NCBI GenBank assembly: GCA_025642065.1
Contig: JAODUP010000119.1
Coordinates: forward strand, 154,501 to 218,500
Source: Paralvinella palmiformis
Lineage: Eukaryota; Annelida; Polychaeta; Terebellida; Alvinellidae
DNA length: 64,000 nt
Direction of reading: 5' to 3'
Part shown: positions 29,211-43,039 of the stretch, in pieces
Position numbering within the stretch: position 1 is the first letter of the stretch
How the letters are laid out: the number at the start of each line of letters is the position of its first letter
The notes under the pieces: model-generated
The model's database searches: none
What the model was told of the DNA's origin: nothing
What the model saw: the letters and a program-made list of their open reading frames with translations, nothing else
Translations under genes and position numbers: made by a program

Positions 29211-30153
29211 GATGTACTACATCATCTACTACTACTATTATTATTAATACTACTGCTACTACCGCTACTAATATGACTACTACTGTTGATGTTTCAGTTG
29301 CACAAATTAGCAATTGCAACATTAGTAACTGTAGTAGTAGTAATAGTAGTAGTAATAGTAGTAGTAAATAATAATAGTAGTAATAATAGTATAAGTAGTA
29401 GTAGTAGTAGTAAAGTAGTAGTAATAGTAGTTAGTAGTAATAATAATAGTAGTAATAGTAATAGTAGTAATAATAATAGTAGTAATAGTAATAATAGTAG
29501 ATAGTAATATATAGTATAGTAGTAGTAGTAATAATAATAGTAGTAGTAGTAATAGTAGTAATAGTAGAATAGTAGTAGTAGTAGTAATATAGTAGTAATA
29601 ATAGTAGTAGTAGTAATAGTAGTAGTAGTAGTATAAGTAATAGTAGTAATAGTAGTAATAGTAATATAATAGTAGTAGTAGTAATAGTAGTAGTAGTAAT
29701 AATAGTAGTAGTAATAGTAGTAGTAGTAATATAATAGTAGTAATAGTAATAGTAGTAGTAGTAATAATAATAGTAGTAGTAGTAATAGTAGTAGTAGTAA
29801 TAATAATAGTAGTAGTAGTAATAGTAGTAGTAATAGTAGTAGTAGTAATATAGTAGTAGTAATAATAATAGTAGTAATAGTAATAGTAGTAATAATAATA
29901 GTAGTAGTAGTAATAGTAAGTAGTATATAGATAGTAGTAATAGTAATAGTATAGTAGTATATAATAGTAGTAGTAGTAATAGTAGTAGTAGTAATAGTAG
30001 TAGTAGTAATATAATAGTAGTAGTAGATATAGTAGTAGTAATAGTATAATAGTAGTAGTAATAGTAGTAGTAGTAATAATAGTAGTAGTAATAGTAGTAG
30101 TAGTAATAGTAGTAATAGTAATAATAATAGTAGTAGTAGTAATAGTAGTAGTA
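29211..30153. repeat. Inverted trinucleotide arrays: (CTA)n facing a 0.8 kb (TAG/TAA)n array
   Basis: 29211-29288 is a CTA/TTA array. After about 42 bases of unique sequence, 29331-30153 is an imperfect TAG/TAA array. The short left array is complementary to the right one, so a long hairpin with many registers is possible. Both TAG and TAA are stops in one frame, so it cannot be a continuous coding tract in that frame. Confidence 0.95.
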
Positions 30154-30892
30154 AATTAGATTCAGTTTGTTATCTGAGAGCTATTATGATCTTACCAAGT
30201 ACAGATAGTGGTAACTTATTTAATAATGTTAAGCCTACATCTATTAGAACCTGTCTGAACAGACCACCTTTTACAAAGACAATGGCAGGCTAAATTTGTC
30301 TCTGTTTAGGGACCGTCCGATTTAAATGTCTTAAAGTTGTGCTTTAGCTGTATATTAATAATGAACTAATAATCTTCACACGATAGAGATAGAAAGTCAG
30401 TAAGATTGACCTTATACGACGAGATGATAACCTTACCATATGGACTAGAGCACACTTCCTGACAGTATTTAATCTTATCTGTTTAACCAATAATTGTTTT
30501 CGTTGTACCTAAACCAGTGTGTCAGTTGCTACCAACTTAACACTTCGTTCACTGCGTGCTATAATCGGATAGTAAATACGATGGGGGGGTTGGGGGTTGG
30601 AAAGTAAACATCTCGATTTTAATAATAAGTCTGGCTCTAGTTTAACTGGATCTCTGAAGAACGCGAAAGCCGAACAACAAAGGGTGTGCCTGTTTTCGAG
30701 TCGTGAAAGTAGGAAATATGTCTGTGGGTGTGCTTCTATTCACTGACAACGGTATACTTCACTCTTTATATAAATGCTCTCATGTTTATAACGAATGTAC
30801 ATTCTTCTATCAGGAGATGGGATATTTAAGAAATCATAAAACATATTCTCCTTCAGTTATTAGCTCGGTTATTTGTCAATTCCAACAATCAT

Positions 30893-30932
<40 letters not shown>

Positions 30933-31081
30933 ATCTGTCAGTACTCTCTACAGTTAACTCAGACACTATCTTGTTCAGTGAATTACTAGACTATAACTAA
31001 ACATCTGTTAATTTTAATATTTTGTGTTTACGTTGTCGTCAAAAATCCATTTATGTCCGTGCTTGAATAAGCAATGAATAT

Positions 31082-31184
31082 GGACTGACTGGACTGACTG
31101 ACTGCTGGCTGGCTGCCTGACTGACTGACTGACTGACTGACTGACTGCCTGACTGACTGACTGACTGACTGCCTGACTGGCTGA
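31082..31184. repeat. (ACTG)n tetranucleotide array with GGCT/GCCT variants
   Basis: A run of GACT units interrupted by CTGGCTGG and GCCT variants, about 100 bases. Confidence 0.95.
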
Positions 31185-32129
31185 GCCGCCCGTTGTACAG
31201 GGACTGTCTTATTTAGATTATTTAGATAACGGGCATTAACAACTGGTATCCATACCATATACATGCCATAGATGGCATTGCCATAATTCCAATGGTACTA
31301 TATATTAGCCACTGTTCACTGTAATTCATCCCCGCAAGATATCCCTATATAATAATGCGGGTATTGTAGCTGTGGGTTTTATGTAGCTTTGGCTATAACA
31401 CAATGTCTTCGATCGTTTTGTTTTTCTTCTATTTTGTAGCATAATGTTTCTGTTGCCATTTGCCGCTTGCCAACGTCATAATATTTTTTTCTACTAAAAA
31501 CAAACAAACGTAGAACCGACAGCTTGCCCGCACCGTGCCATTAACAGGTCATTATACGTATAAACGGTCATACGATCGTGGCTCCCCTGGTGTTTGTTTC
31601 CACGTGTCGTTTCCTATGTCTTATATTGAATAGGGAGTCGGCTTGATTAATGCCAATTCTAACCGCTTGCCTATCTGCTCGCGAAATGCCATCTGTGAAC
31701 TGTATAACAGCGTGTACGATAGTGTTTATCAATAAAAAGTAGCCAAATCACGGCACGTCCATACTGGTAATTATTGGAACTAACTGTGTTTGTCTACATG
31801 GTCGGTACGCCAATCTGTAATGTTGTTCTAGATATAGAATCGGCTCATCGTTGGCTTAACATTGAAGGATAAAAAGGAAAGTTCGTCCCACCCAGATTTA
31901 TTCCAATGCTCTGAGACTTGAGAGCGTTCCTGGAATTTAGAGTTAATATACAGGTTACAGTTCAGGATTGCGTCGCACATATTTTAAGCTGTCGTGAGAA
32001 ACAGAAGTTGAATAGAACTTTTAACTTTCCGCGAGTAACACTGACCACCGAATATTCGATGTTATGTGTCTTAAGTCTTGTTTGTGACATTTGTTGTCAT
32101 GTGATTGAACTAAACTAAGAGAGTATTGA

Positions 32130-32141
32130 TGCGCATGCGCA
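32130..32141. promoter_or_regulatory. Perfect NRF1-type palindrome
   Basis: TGCGCATGCGCA matches the nuclear respiratory factor 1 consensus exactly. It lies in a non-coding, otherwise AT-rich area, 1.4 kb upstream of a candidate first exon at 33548. Promoter function is an inference. Confidence 0.35.
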
Positions 32142-33320
32142 GTGAAACATCTGCGCTCTGTTGTGGGTTAGTGTTTGTCGTGCATTTCTCGAGCCACATT
32201 CACGAGTCAGATATCAGCATGTAATTTCACTATTGTTCTTGGAAGTTCCATGTATAATATTAAACAGTGTGTTAACAATGTCTATATATTTAATACAGGC
32301 AATATCTATATTTATTTCACAAATGTTATCGCCATTATAACATTTATTATCACTTTTTCTGCGCTGTTTCGTAACATGATTTCCATCAATCTGGAGATAT
32401 GATTCCTGAAGAAGATTACTTTGTTTATAAATTGATTTCTACTTATGCCATATTTGTTAACCTTCAAACTGTTTATTAAAGTTTCATTGATTGTTCGTAT
32501 TTTAGTTTTTAAAACATCATAAACCTTGGTAAACGCGAAGTTTGTGTGACTGTAAACAGGCCAATGTGTCCATACATTGAACAAAAATACTGGATGCTTC
32601 AATATTTTAGCAGCACCCTTTATTGAATAACAAGAAAAACAAAACTGTTTTTATCTACAAGATTGACTTATTATCATCTTGAAAAGGCATATATTTAGCT
32701 AATGGGACAAAGAGTCTGAGCTGATATAAGCTACTGTTTACCTTACTCCGTTCAGGTATATTGACTGTTTATGGCTCAGTGAGCAGATCACAGTCTGACG
32801 TCATGTTGGTCTGAATGCCGCTAGTTGTCACACTAGTTATTAATATTGCATATTAAATATTAACTGTGAGTGGCATGTATTTTGTTCTCATTCTTTTGTT
32901 TTCTTTGTTATATTATTTGATTTTTTATCTGTATATGTCCACTGATTTATTTAAGATTCTGTCGTTATTTATTAACAAAACATAGGCCATTTTAATTTGA
33001 TTACTTCATAACAAAATTACTGTATCTTTTTGAAATATGATGAAAAAAGAATTTAATTTTTAATAGAAATAATTAACTAAGTGTTAAGATTCGGATTACT
33101 TGACATTACAAACAAATAGATATTGGTTCTCATAATATCCTCCAAAAATCGTGTGCGTATGTATACTTGTATGTTTAAATGTGCGTGCGTGCGTGCGCGC
33201 GTGATAATACCCATTTGTCATGCTAATTTGATATCATTATTTCAGATGATAATCTGTTCCCACATTCATGTTTTTATTATAAAATGTATGCCACTATATA
33301 TCATTTACATCTACCACTAT

Positions 33321-33360
33321 AATAATAATAATATCATTATTATTATTATTATTATTATTA
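33321..33360. repeat. (AAT)n then (ATT)n, self-complementary microsatellite
   Basis: AATAATAAT turns into ATTATTATT around a short centre, giving a perfect hairpin. Confidence 0.85.
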
Positions 33361-33547
33361 CTCTCACATCTCTCTAGCCGTACTCATCTTAACTTATCGA
33401 TTTATATCGTCATCAGCTGTTGTCTCAGCGTCAATAACGCTGTACGTGGTGCTCTCTGGCGACTTTAATTGGAATTATAATAAATACTTCAAAAACTCCA
33501 TACCAGGTGTGATATTGTGGGAGGGCTATGATTGGCATTGAACGGCA

Positions 33548-33560
33548 ATGGCCAACAAAG
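33548..33560 (+). other. Candidate alternative first coding exon (ATG GCC AAC AAA G|GTAAGC)
   Basis: A well-placed ATG (G at -3, G at +4) is followed after four codons by a near-consensus donor. It ends in phase 1, the phase needed by the main exon at 56630, and would give an N-terminus MANKGKAISQD. One in three random segments would match the phase, so this is speculative. Confidence 0.2.
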
Positions 33561-34168
33561 GTAAGCGTATAAGTGGACATCTAGGAACAGATTTGTCAGT
33601 TGAGATATTTCATAGAGTGATACATTTCAACCATTTGTATTATAAGTTGACTTAACCTCGACACAACCTCGGTAAATGCTTACCTCTGAGCTACCTTAGT
33701 CGTTAAGCTGCACTTGGTCGACACGCTTGAACTGGCTTCGAGGTGGAATGGGTTACTCTGAGTCAATGTTGAGCGCTTTCCGTTGTCTGATTAGGTGATG
33801 TTGTTGACAAAATGACGTGTGACATTAATACAGTGATGATGACAACAAATATAGGTAGTTTAAATGACAGCCAGTCATCAGAGATATTGGCCGTAATCAT
33901 GCAGATCCTCTGTCACATAGAACCTGCTGTCATTGTGTTGTCATTATGTCAATATTATGATGTTCGTGTACTATTTACGACTGGTAATTGTTCGTTATCT
34001 GTCTGTACGCGGCCTGTGATGACCCGTCATTAACTGGTCAAATTGTGACATCTGTGTTGTCACCTAGACACACCGTCACCGAACAGTCATGGCTCTTTGT
34101 ATGAAGAATAACAATGGAAATAAGTTATTGTACCTACGCTTGTGTACACACACACACACACACACACA

Positions 34169-34202
<34 letters not shown>

Positions 34203-34612
34203 TAATATTAATAAATAATACAGAAGAGGAAACAGTCATCAAAACAGTCATCAAAACAAAGTCAACACGTCTACCACAAAATACATCATACCTGATAGTA
34301 TACCTTTCCCAAAACGAAGGAATCCTAGGGACATAAACTGATTAAGTGACGGGCCATAAGATTGACACACTATATTTTGCCTATAGGCCTATATGTTACA
34401 TGAAATCATTTATTTATAGGTATCCTTCTGTTTCTTGTGCCAGTTGATGTTAGAAATCATGTTATCCAAATGAAGTACGAATTTTGTACTGATTGTGGCA
34501 TGTCACTCTAAACATTGTGCTATTTTTTGCCACCGACTTACGTTATATACCCCCTCCGTGGCCTCATAGGGTGAGCGTGGAACTACGTTATATACCCCTT
34601 CTGCGGCCTCAT
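33561..34612. other. Non-coding interval
   Basis: There is a (CA)n-(TC)n-(TA)n compound microsatellite at 34145-34202. Just before the SINE, 34545-34627 holds two tandem copies of a TATACCCC...GCGGCCTCAT...AGCGTGGA segment of about 50 bp. No gene is seen. Confidence 0.5.
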
Positions 34613-34830
34613 GGGTAGAGCGTGGAATGAACGATGAATGAATGATTGGTGTTTTACGGCCACTTTTGTGCACAAGGTAGGTTAAATGGGCCGAGCGACA
34701 TCCAAAGGTAATGAGGCGAAGTCAAAGACGAAATAACCTTCAGATATGCCCACGCCGAGATTCGAACACGGTGATCTGTGGTCCAACACGCTACCGCTAG
34801 ACCATGGAGGCGCCTGGGTAGAGCGTGGAA
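34613..34830 (-). mobile_element. SINE family A, full copy with 15-bp target-site duplication
   Basis: The element at 34628-34815 is flanked on both sides by the identical 15-mer GGGTAGAGCGTGGAA (34613-34627 and 34816-34830). On the minus strand it starts GGCGCCTCCATGGTCTAGCG (A box) and has GTTCGAATC (B box), the body GACTTCGCCTCATTACCTTT and a tail with ATTC repeats. This is a tRNA-derived SINE inserted by target-primed reverse transcription. It is the reference copy for the family in this window. Confidence 0.9.
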
Positions 34831-35001
34831 CTACTTACCCATGGTTATAGTCACTCCGTTAACATAATGTGACATGTCACTGCGACAAAGGTTGTATCAG
34901 GATGTGTCACGATATTGGGCCACTATCTAACGGAATTATATGACAAGGACTTGCCATAGCTGGATATCTCCCGTATATGAGATATATTTGTACTTGAAGT
35001 A

Positions 35002-35037
<36 letters not shown>

Positions 35038-37054
35038 AGCGCGCGCGCGCCCGCGTGTGTAGATCTGCAGTATAGGCACATGTGAGTATGCGCGTGTACT
35101 CGCACCTGTACGCAGCTTTAGGTATGCAAAGAAAATATGAGAAATCGGAAGTAGCAATTACACTATTAGAGATTTATTGTCATAAAAACTGAAACTTCTG
35201 TCGAGAGAATCTACGTCACAGAAAAAAGTCTGTGGGTGTGTGTTCCTGTCTCATTGTTTCTAACTGTTCTTACGGGTTTGTTTATATACTGAAACGATCC
35301 AGGGGGGAACTGTGATAAACAGGGGGAAACTGCTGCCAGAAGAAAGAGTGAAACAAAAAATCTATCCTGATATTGATGAGCAATAGTTTTGGATCGCTTC
35401 CATAAAACTCTCATCCACAACGACGACACCCATTATGCATTCAGCTGGCTGCCAACTCCCCCCCCCCCCCAAATGTCACCAGCACGAAAGCCAAACATTA
35501 TGTGGACACTTGTTAAAACATGGCCAGCCTGCCAAAATATGTAACGCACAGGGGTTGGCGTATTACACTTAGACTTTCGGTGAGGATTGTGCGCGCGTGC
35601 GTGTGGGTGTGTGTATTCACAGTGTTACCAGTTTTATTGTTCTGTCTCATTGTAGGTAGGCCATTTGACTCGTCCTAACCGTGTGACAATCGTCTGTAAT
35701 AACATCAAATGAGAAGATGGAGACGACGTAACCGTATCCTCGTAATGACAAACATGAAGGACATTTTTCGTGCCGGAGAACATCGGTCAGTCTGAGTTGG
35801 CCAATGTCTGTCTGTAATTGGCCTCATCGGTGAGCCAACTTAAGAAAAAGCCTCGGCTCAGGTTACCGAGGCTCATGGAGCAGTTGGGATGGCCCCTTAA
35901 GGATACCGAAGCTAGTCGATCATGCTGAGACGACCCCTTCACGTTAACCATTATTAGAGTACTTGGCCTGGCGTGGACGACGTTTAGACGGCAACCAAGT
36001 TGACACTCACGCCTACTGCACTGATAGATAACAGGAGATAAGTGGATGTTATCTGTCTTCTTCATCCGATAACTAATCACGAAGACCCGTCTTCGTCCGG
36101 AGAGCTATAGTTCCCATCTGGATCTACGGAGTAGTTGAAATTTGTGTTTTCGCGAGTTTAGGTTATCATTTCGAGTTTGAAGAGTTGTCACTCTTCAGCG
36201 TCACGCTAGCGGACAATGGCGAGTCTTCGTTAGCCTGATGTCATGGATCAGATCGGGTCTGGGATGAGTTCGGTCGGAGTCGCCTGACATCCGGGATTAG
36301 TGATCCGTATACGAGATGGGTCACTTGTGTAGCTGTCATCGGGAGCAGAAAGGCTGGTCCTCAGGTAGGACATTACTATATACGGTTCTCTGTGTGTGTG
36401 TGACCCAATTTTGATATAATTATTGTATTGTGGAGCAATTAATATTGTCGATACAGTAGTCGGACGCACGAGTGTCGATGTTTTAAAACTAAAGTGCCCG
36501 AGGGGTATACGTGTTGGCATAATTACATGTGGATGTAAGTGAGAGGATGGACTGGCATTAATATGCATACCTATAAGTGTGGATTCGTCTACTCGTGTGT
36601 ATGTGTAATTATGCGCGCGCGCGCACACACACACACACACCTCCAGTAATTAATCAGTAGTAACGACACGATGACCGCTGTCACCTTGTATCAACAGACA
36701 CCTAGCTAGCTTTGTTTATCGATCACCACATCCAGTGTTATTCTGATCGGCAAATCAGTTAAACGTGTAACTAGATAATCTTTCCAATCAATAGAAGAGA
36801 AACGTGTATCCGAATCAGACACACTCGATGTGGCAGACGATTTAACAAAAGTTGATTTAAGAGAGCATGGAGAGCATCGATTGATTTAACGTCAATAAAT
36901 AGTCAGACCATAGTCGTTTGGGTTTAATTAGTGAGCTGAGTGCTCTGAGAGAAGTTCTTCAAACAAACTCTTTGTTTTCAGTCGTTCTGGGGCGAGGCCT
37001 CATAACTCACTGACTGGAGCAATTGTAATTTATTTACCTTCCCTCCATCTCTCT

Positions 37055-37057
<3 letters not shown>

Positions 37058-37100
<43 letters not shown>

Positions 37101-37165
37101 CGCACGCACAGAGAGAGAGAGAGAGAGAGAGACACGCACGCACACAGAGAGAGAGAGAGAGAGAT
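37058..37165. repeat. Compound (CA)n/(GA)n microsatellite
   Basis: CA and three GA runs are separated by CGCACGCACA spacers, suggesting internal duplication of a GA-plus-spacer unit. Confidence 0.95.
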
Positions 37166-38408
37166 TTCAGTCCACCCAAAAATATATTATTTGGGTTTAT
37201 TGGGTACGTTTTATTCTTTATCCATGATGAAGAATGGACTTAATAAAACTTTATACGAGAAATACCTTTATAAAATATAGATTATAAGGTTGGAGAATAG
37301 CGCTAGATACGTTAGTACGGGAGATATCAACACAAGCTGTTATTATTGAAATTGTTATCCCTTCCAGATGGTAAATCAGTACCGTAAGACATTATTCTCC
37401 GGTTATGTCTTCATCTAAACCAAATAGAACTGCCTAAAATCGACAAGTTTGTTCTACATTATCGGCATCTTCGTGATAAACATGGTAATAGTCTGACAGT
37501 GACAGGGTGTGTGACAGTGTTCGTCCCCTTTATTAATTATGGTGTATGTCCAGAAAGTGTGATAGATAATTAAGTGAAAATTGATAAAACGTTGTTTTGT
37601 TTTTGACCTTGCAGTAACTATTCACTCATATAATTGTATATGTGTTTGCTTTCCTCATTTGCCAACGTTAAAAACAATTGCCAAGTTGGGCAATTAATAA
37701 CATTATACCTAGTGACAAATAAAAGGCTAATTGCCATGTTTGCTAAATTGATGGCTACAGATCAACAAAGAAGAACATGTACATCTACTAGATTGTCACT
37801 AATAGTTTAGTAACTTAATTTTAAAGTGACAATATATAAAATATAAATACTGATATATTGTGTTTGTTTATTTTTATTGTGTGCATGTTCCTTAATAGCA
37901 ACATTTAGCTACACATATTATATGTAGTATATATTAACTATGTACATGTATGTATGTACACTTCTGATGAAATTACTAACTCAGTCCTATACAACCCGGT
38001 TTCTACCCGTTATTATCCTGTTTCTACCAAATGTTCTACACTTTTCCCTATCCTTATCATTGTTTCTACCACAAGTTTCTACCATGGATAGGACAGAAAT
38101 ACCTTTCTAACCATAGAAACCCAAATCTGAACTTGGGACATAGCATTTACAATAAAACAATTGCAAAATTTTTATAATCTCAAAAATTAATAAATAAGAT
38201 ATATGGCAACGTTCTGGCCATAAATAGTATTTCCCCAGTTTCCACTTCAGGAAGTATTGGACACGGATATAATTCCCGGTTTTCCCCATGTGATGATTCC
38301 CACTCCGGTATTTACAGAGAACCCTCTGCCAGTGTTTGTTGGATGTTTCAGCTGCTTTTACACAGAAATATCCTACCAACCATATGTCCTACATATGACC
38401 AAATACAG

Positions 38409-38579
38409 CACTCACTCACTCACTCACTCACTCACTCACTCACTCACTCACTCACTCACTCACTCACTCACTCACTCACTCACTCACTCACTCACTCACT
38501 CACTCACTCACCACCACCCACACACCCACTCACTCACTCACTCACTCACTCACTCACTCACTCACTCACTCACTCACTC
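38409..38579. repeat. (ACTC)n array, about 170 bp
   Basis: Pure ACTC repeats are interrupted once, at about 38511-38527, by CCACCACCCACACACCC. The open frames that read Leu-Thr-His-Ser repeats are artefacts. Confidence 0.97.
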
Positions 38580-39572
38580 GCATTACAGCATAGGGCACCA
38601 ATTGACGAACAAAGGAATACAGATTAATTAATGTGACAATAAATTTAAACAGTTCACGAGGTACAGCGATAGTAAAAATGTTATAACGCCATTAACGTAA
38701 ATGATATCGTCAGAAATCTCGTAGATTATAACTTATAGATAAAAAATAAGTTTGTGAACAGACTGTATATGGAACAACGAAACTGTGTCAGTCGATGGGT
38801 AGATTTTTCGGGGTCATCGTTCTCTGGTCGATTGTTACCCGAGCTCAACAGATCAATATTGATTGGTAACACAAGATGTGAGTGGCATATTGATTTTAAG
38901 TAAATGATGAATTAATCTGGTAATTAGTACAACGTTATCAGCTAATATAGCGTCATTGAATAAGTAAAATGGTTAGAGGTGGAGGACGTAAAACTTCTGT
39001 GCCAGATCCCGAAGTTCAACAATACCAGATCAGATCAGGATAGGAACGTAGGTGTTCTGAAATCATAACCTTCTGGATATAACTTAGATGATGATGGGAT
39101 AAGAATTTGGTAGTTTTTAAGTTTTAAAGTTCAATGTCTGGATTATGTTTCCCCTCAATGTGGATTGTGATTAATTAATGGGAATGTTGCAGCCCCTAAA
39201 GACGGACGTTTTGGGTTTTAATCCAGAAGCTAATTATTGACCTTTGACCTGCTTGTTGGTAGCTTGAGCGATAAATGAGCACCTGATCAGGACGTTTATG
39301 GTTTATCGTTGATTATAAACAAGTCCGTTATTGACAGTTGAAACGGTATATCAACAGCTCTGGCCCAATGTAAACATGTTAAACACGACACATCTTACTA
39401 TATCCATATGTTTTAAGGACCTCACAGTGACTGTGTTATTCTGGGTCCCGCACTTTCCATTGGAAGAGTTTCTAATATACCTCTCAGAGGCGTTGATGTT
39501 GGAGCAGAAACGTACAGATCTAAAATAATCTCTTAGATACGTCGAACCAGGGCGTCAGCCATGTGATCCAGG

Positions 39573-39625
<53 letters not shown>

Positions 39626-41818
39626 GTCGCAGTTGCTAGGCTGCATGGATACAGCGATGGCAAAACGTTCCCGAAGACACCGTCTTATCAGGAAGATTAC
39701 TATTCCACTGTGATATCAATGTGAGCTCACTCGGTGAGCGATGTTTGTTCTGGCGATCGTCCTGAGTTAGATACTGTTGGGGCTGATGAGGATTCTGAAG
39801 ACAAAGGGACGCTGGCTCGAAAATTCCATTCTACCGACTCCATCCATACGTAGTAACGCTGGTCATGATCTTGCTCACTAAATGGTTCAGCCACAAACTG
39901 AGTACTTTGCCAGACGAAATGGATCCCGTGTCGAGTAGCTGGAAATAGGTTGTTCTCCAGGAATTTGTTGATGGCACCGGATTTTGCCGCCTCATAAAAC
40001 ACGGAGAAATGGGAACTTTGTTAATCCCCGATGCCGCGGTACTGGATGCTGACAACCAAAGATATTGTTTATCAATATCTGTCCATCCGTGTTGTCCTCC
40101 AAACGATATATTATACCAATACTATTCGTTGTTTCATCCGACGTTTATTAGGGGATCATCCCTGTTATTTCCCGACACGGTTCAGGCCTAACTGTTTACC
40201 TTTGTTTACATACGTTTTCCCGTCGTGTGGCAAACAAAGGACCAACAACCTTCAGATGTTGTCTGTAGGTTAAAGGGAAGCCATTTTTGTTTCGGTAGAT
40301 CTCTCCGACTTGCCGATCTAGACGACTGAAAGACCGATTATTTATTGCTTGTTCGAGGTCAGATAAAGGCAATTCTTTAATTAGTTACTAATCTTCTTTG
40401 TTAGCTATCAGACTTTATAATAACACTCCAACAAAAGATGAGGTTATCTGGTACACTCTGGCAATAAATAGATTTACTATTTAGTCAAAGTCGGTGTTTT
40501 ATTCTCGCCGATATGGTCTATCCTGATTGGATTCATCCAGCTTTGATATCCGACAAGGTTGTACGGATTAAAGAAACAATCGGAATAGTCAGCTACAACT
40601 GTGACGTGTTCCGGCTGATTATTCCATCTCGAAATATGGTTTATTTAAGTAGTTTGTATCCCTAGATTATTATTCTTATCTAAATACTTCCTTCTGTTGC
40701 CTTCGTTTCTTAATTTTAAGATATTTTGACTTTTTTAAATATTCTGCCGTATATTCGTCATTTCGTTAATCACAATCTTCCACAGTCTGATTAATATCGC
40801 TACACTAATCTGTTCTTCTTCATTTCCATCAATTTCAATCCCGTTTCTTTCCTTTCCCCAAAAAATTCCAACATTCCTGACTTCCTTTCTGCATTATTTC
40901 TTTCCTTCCTTTTCTGTCTTTTAGCCAGTAACTGCCGTTCTCATTCCTTTTTGCGCTCTACTTTCCACGTCCCAGTTGACCTTCCGTTGGTGGTGTCCAT
41001 GATTGTGGGATGCTTCATCCCCCAGTAAAGGGTTCCTCATTAATCTAGGGAGTAGTCACTCAGTCATATGTCCCGCGGCTAAGCAAAGCAATGATTCACT
41101 CAACTTCTTCAGGAATCCCACTCTATGATGATGTAATACCCAAGACTAACACAGCCACACCTATATTGCACGTTATGATTACTCACGTTACCGAAAGGCG
41201 GTAACAGGTAATATGAATCTGATATCAACTGATTAATATTCTTTTCGTTTTAGCAATAACGTTGACCTATTATTATCATCCAGAAATAAGTAGATCCAGG
41301 ACATGTCCGACCTTGTGTATATATACAACCCTCGATGTCGCGTTTTACTGAACCACGTGACCGTTTGTACACGGTGTACTACCAGTTGAATGGTCAATTT
41401 ACTGTTGTTGTTTTTTGTAGTTAGATTACATTACTATTGGTCTTTATCTGTCTGTGAGATCGAGGCTGTTGTTATTCAGTTGAGAGAAGTGAGTTTTTTC
41501 TCGATACGTAAGCCGCTACTGATTCAGTAGCCTTAATCTGACTCAGTGATGTTTATCCCGAGAAAGGTCGCTTAAGACAAATGTGAATACTAACAACATC
41601 AGATGGCATTATTAGGGGGGTGGAGCCGGGGGGTGGGGCGGGGTGGAGTAGCTCTGTATTATAGACAGTATTGTTAAATCGTTATTAAATCTAGTTAGGT
41701 CTAGTTCAGGTTTCTTGTGTGTGTGTGTGTGTCTGTGTGTGTGGTGAAAAAGGGGACTGACACAGGAAATCACAGATTGGGATATAATATTTGAATGATT
41801 CATCAGGATGGTGATTTG

Positions 41819-41820
<2 letters not shown>

Positions 41821-41864
<44 letters not shown>

Positions 41865-41892
41865 GTGTGTGTGTGCACGCGCGCGCGCGCGT
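41821..41892. repeat. (CA)n-(TA)n-(GT)n-(GC)n palindromic microsatellite
   Basis: CA runs into TA and then GT, so the outer arms are complementary, followed by an alternating GC run. Alternating purine-pyrimidine sequence is continuous for about 70 bases and could adopt Z-DNA. Confidence 0.93.
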
Positions 41893-43003
41893 AAAATTAG
41901 TATATATCAGTGTACACGTGAATGTACTGGGGTTGTATACGTATTGACACGTATATTAATGTGAGTGAGGAAGTGGATTATCACTTTAAACTCATCATAT
42001 ATAACCGTGTTCGTGCATGATATGTACGTTAGCATATGTCTTTTTATGTGCATGAATTATACAGTATGCTAAGTGTTTTTCTGCTCCTGAAATGAGGAAA
42101 TATTTCTCTATCTCATCCAGAATTTCTGGAATACTAAAATATCCATTTTACAAGCGTATCGTATATCTAAACAAACTCAGCCCCGGGGACTTTATCCGCA
42201 GTACACATAACAGGTGTCTCTGGACGTCCATCACCACAAAAATCCCTACAGCTTCAGTTACCGGGAAGCCAGTATACTATCGAGTCAGTAGAGCTACTAG
42301 TGTAAAAACTAAAACAGTCAGATGTTAGCTAGCCAACCTCAGTATTATCATCACACTATAAGGTACTGATGATGTCGGGTGTTATGAGTCAGAGATAAAT
42401 ACATCACTGTCAATTTGTCAAGATATTTGGACTCAGAACGATCGAATAACCAAGACAAGAATGTGTTGAGTGTTGTTGTTGTTGTTGTTATAGATATCAG
42501 TGTAAAGGATATTTGCCTGTGGCGTCTCTAATACATCACCAGTGATGGGATGCTCGTATCGAAAATATGATTCATTGGCAGACGGCCTACAGGTGAATAA
42601 TGATTACCTGTCCTGGGTATTAATGTACTAGATTGGTTAAGAATTGGAACTTGTAAATAATGCCAGCTTATTAATGCCATATGGACGACATACGTGTAAA
42701 CAGATTGTGTACAATGTACACGTGATATGTCTTTGCTAGATTTTTAGGTGTTAGTTAGACTTTTCGTCTATAATGCCTGTTAACGAGAGATAGCTGTGAA
42801 TAATGTCGGCTTATTAATATTAATGACAGGCGTAGGCCCTCATTCAGTGCATATCTGCAGGTTAGCCCCGTGTCTGTTGGGTGTTTCAGCCAGCAATAAA
42901 AAGGCTTCGGGTCTGATCATTTAATTTCCATAGTGATTAGCCCCTCGGTCCAGATGAGACGAGCTCGGAAACAAAACAAAACACTGACTCATCCACCCAC
43001 CAA

Positions 43004-43039
<36 letters not shown>

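Noticed and set aside
35787..36640. Two minus-strand frames of about 100-130 codons
   Set aside because: No recognised motif, no supporting splice sites and a microsatellite at one end.
38257..38631. Frames reading Leu-Thr-His-Ser repeats
   Set aside because: They are translations of the ACTC microsatellite; the flanking sequence has no coding character.
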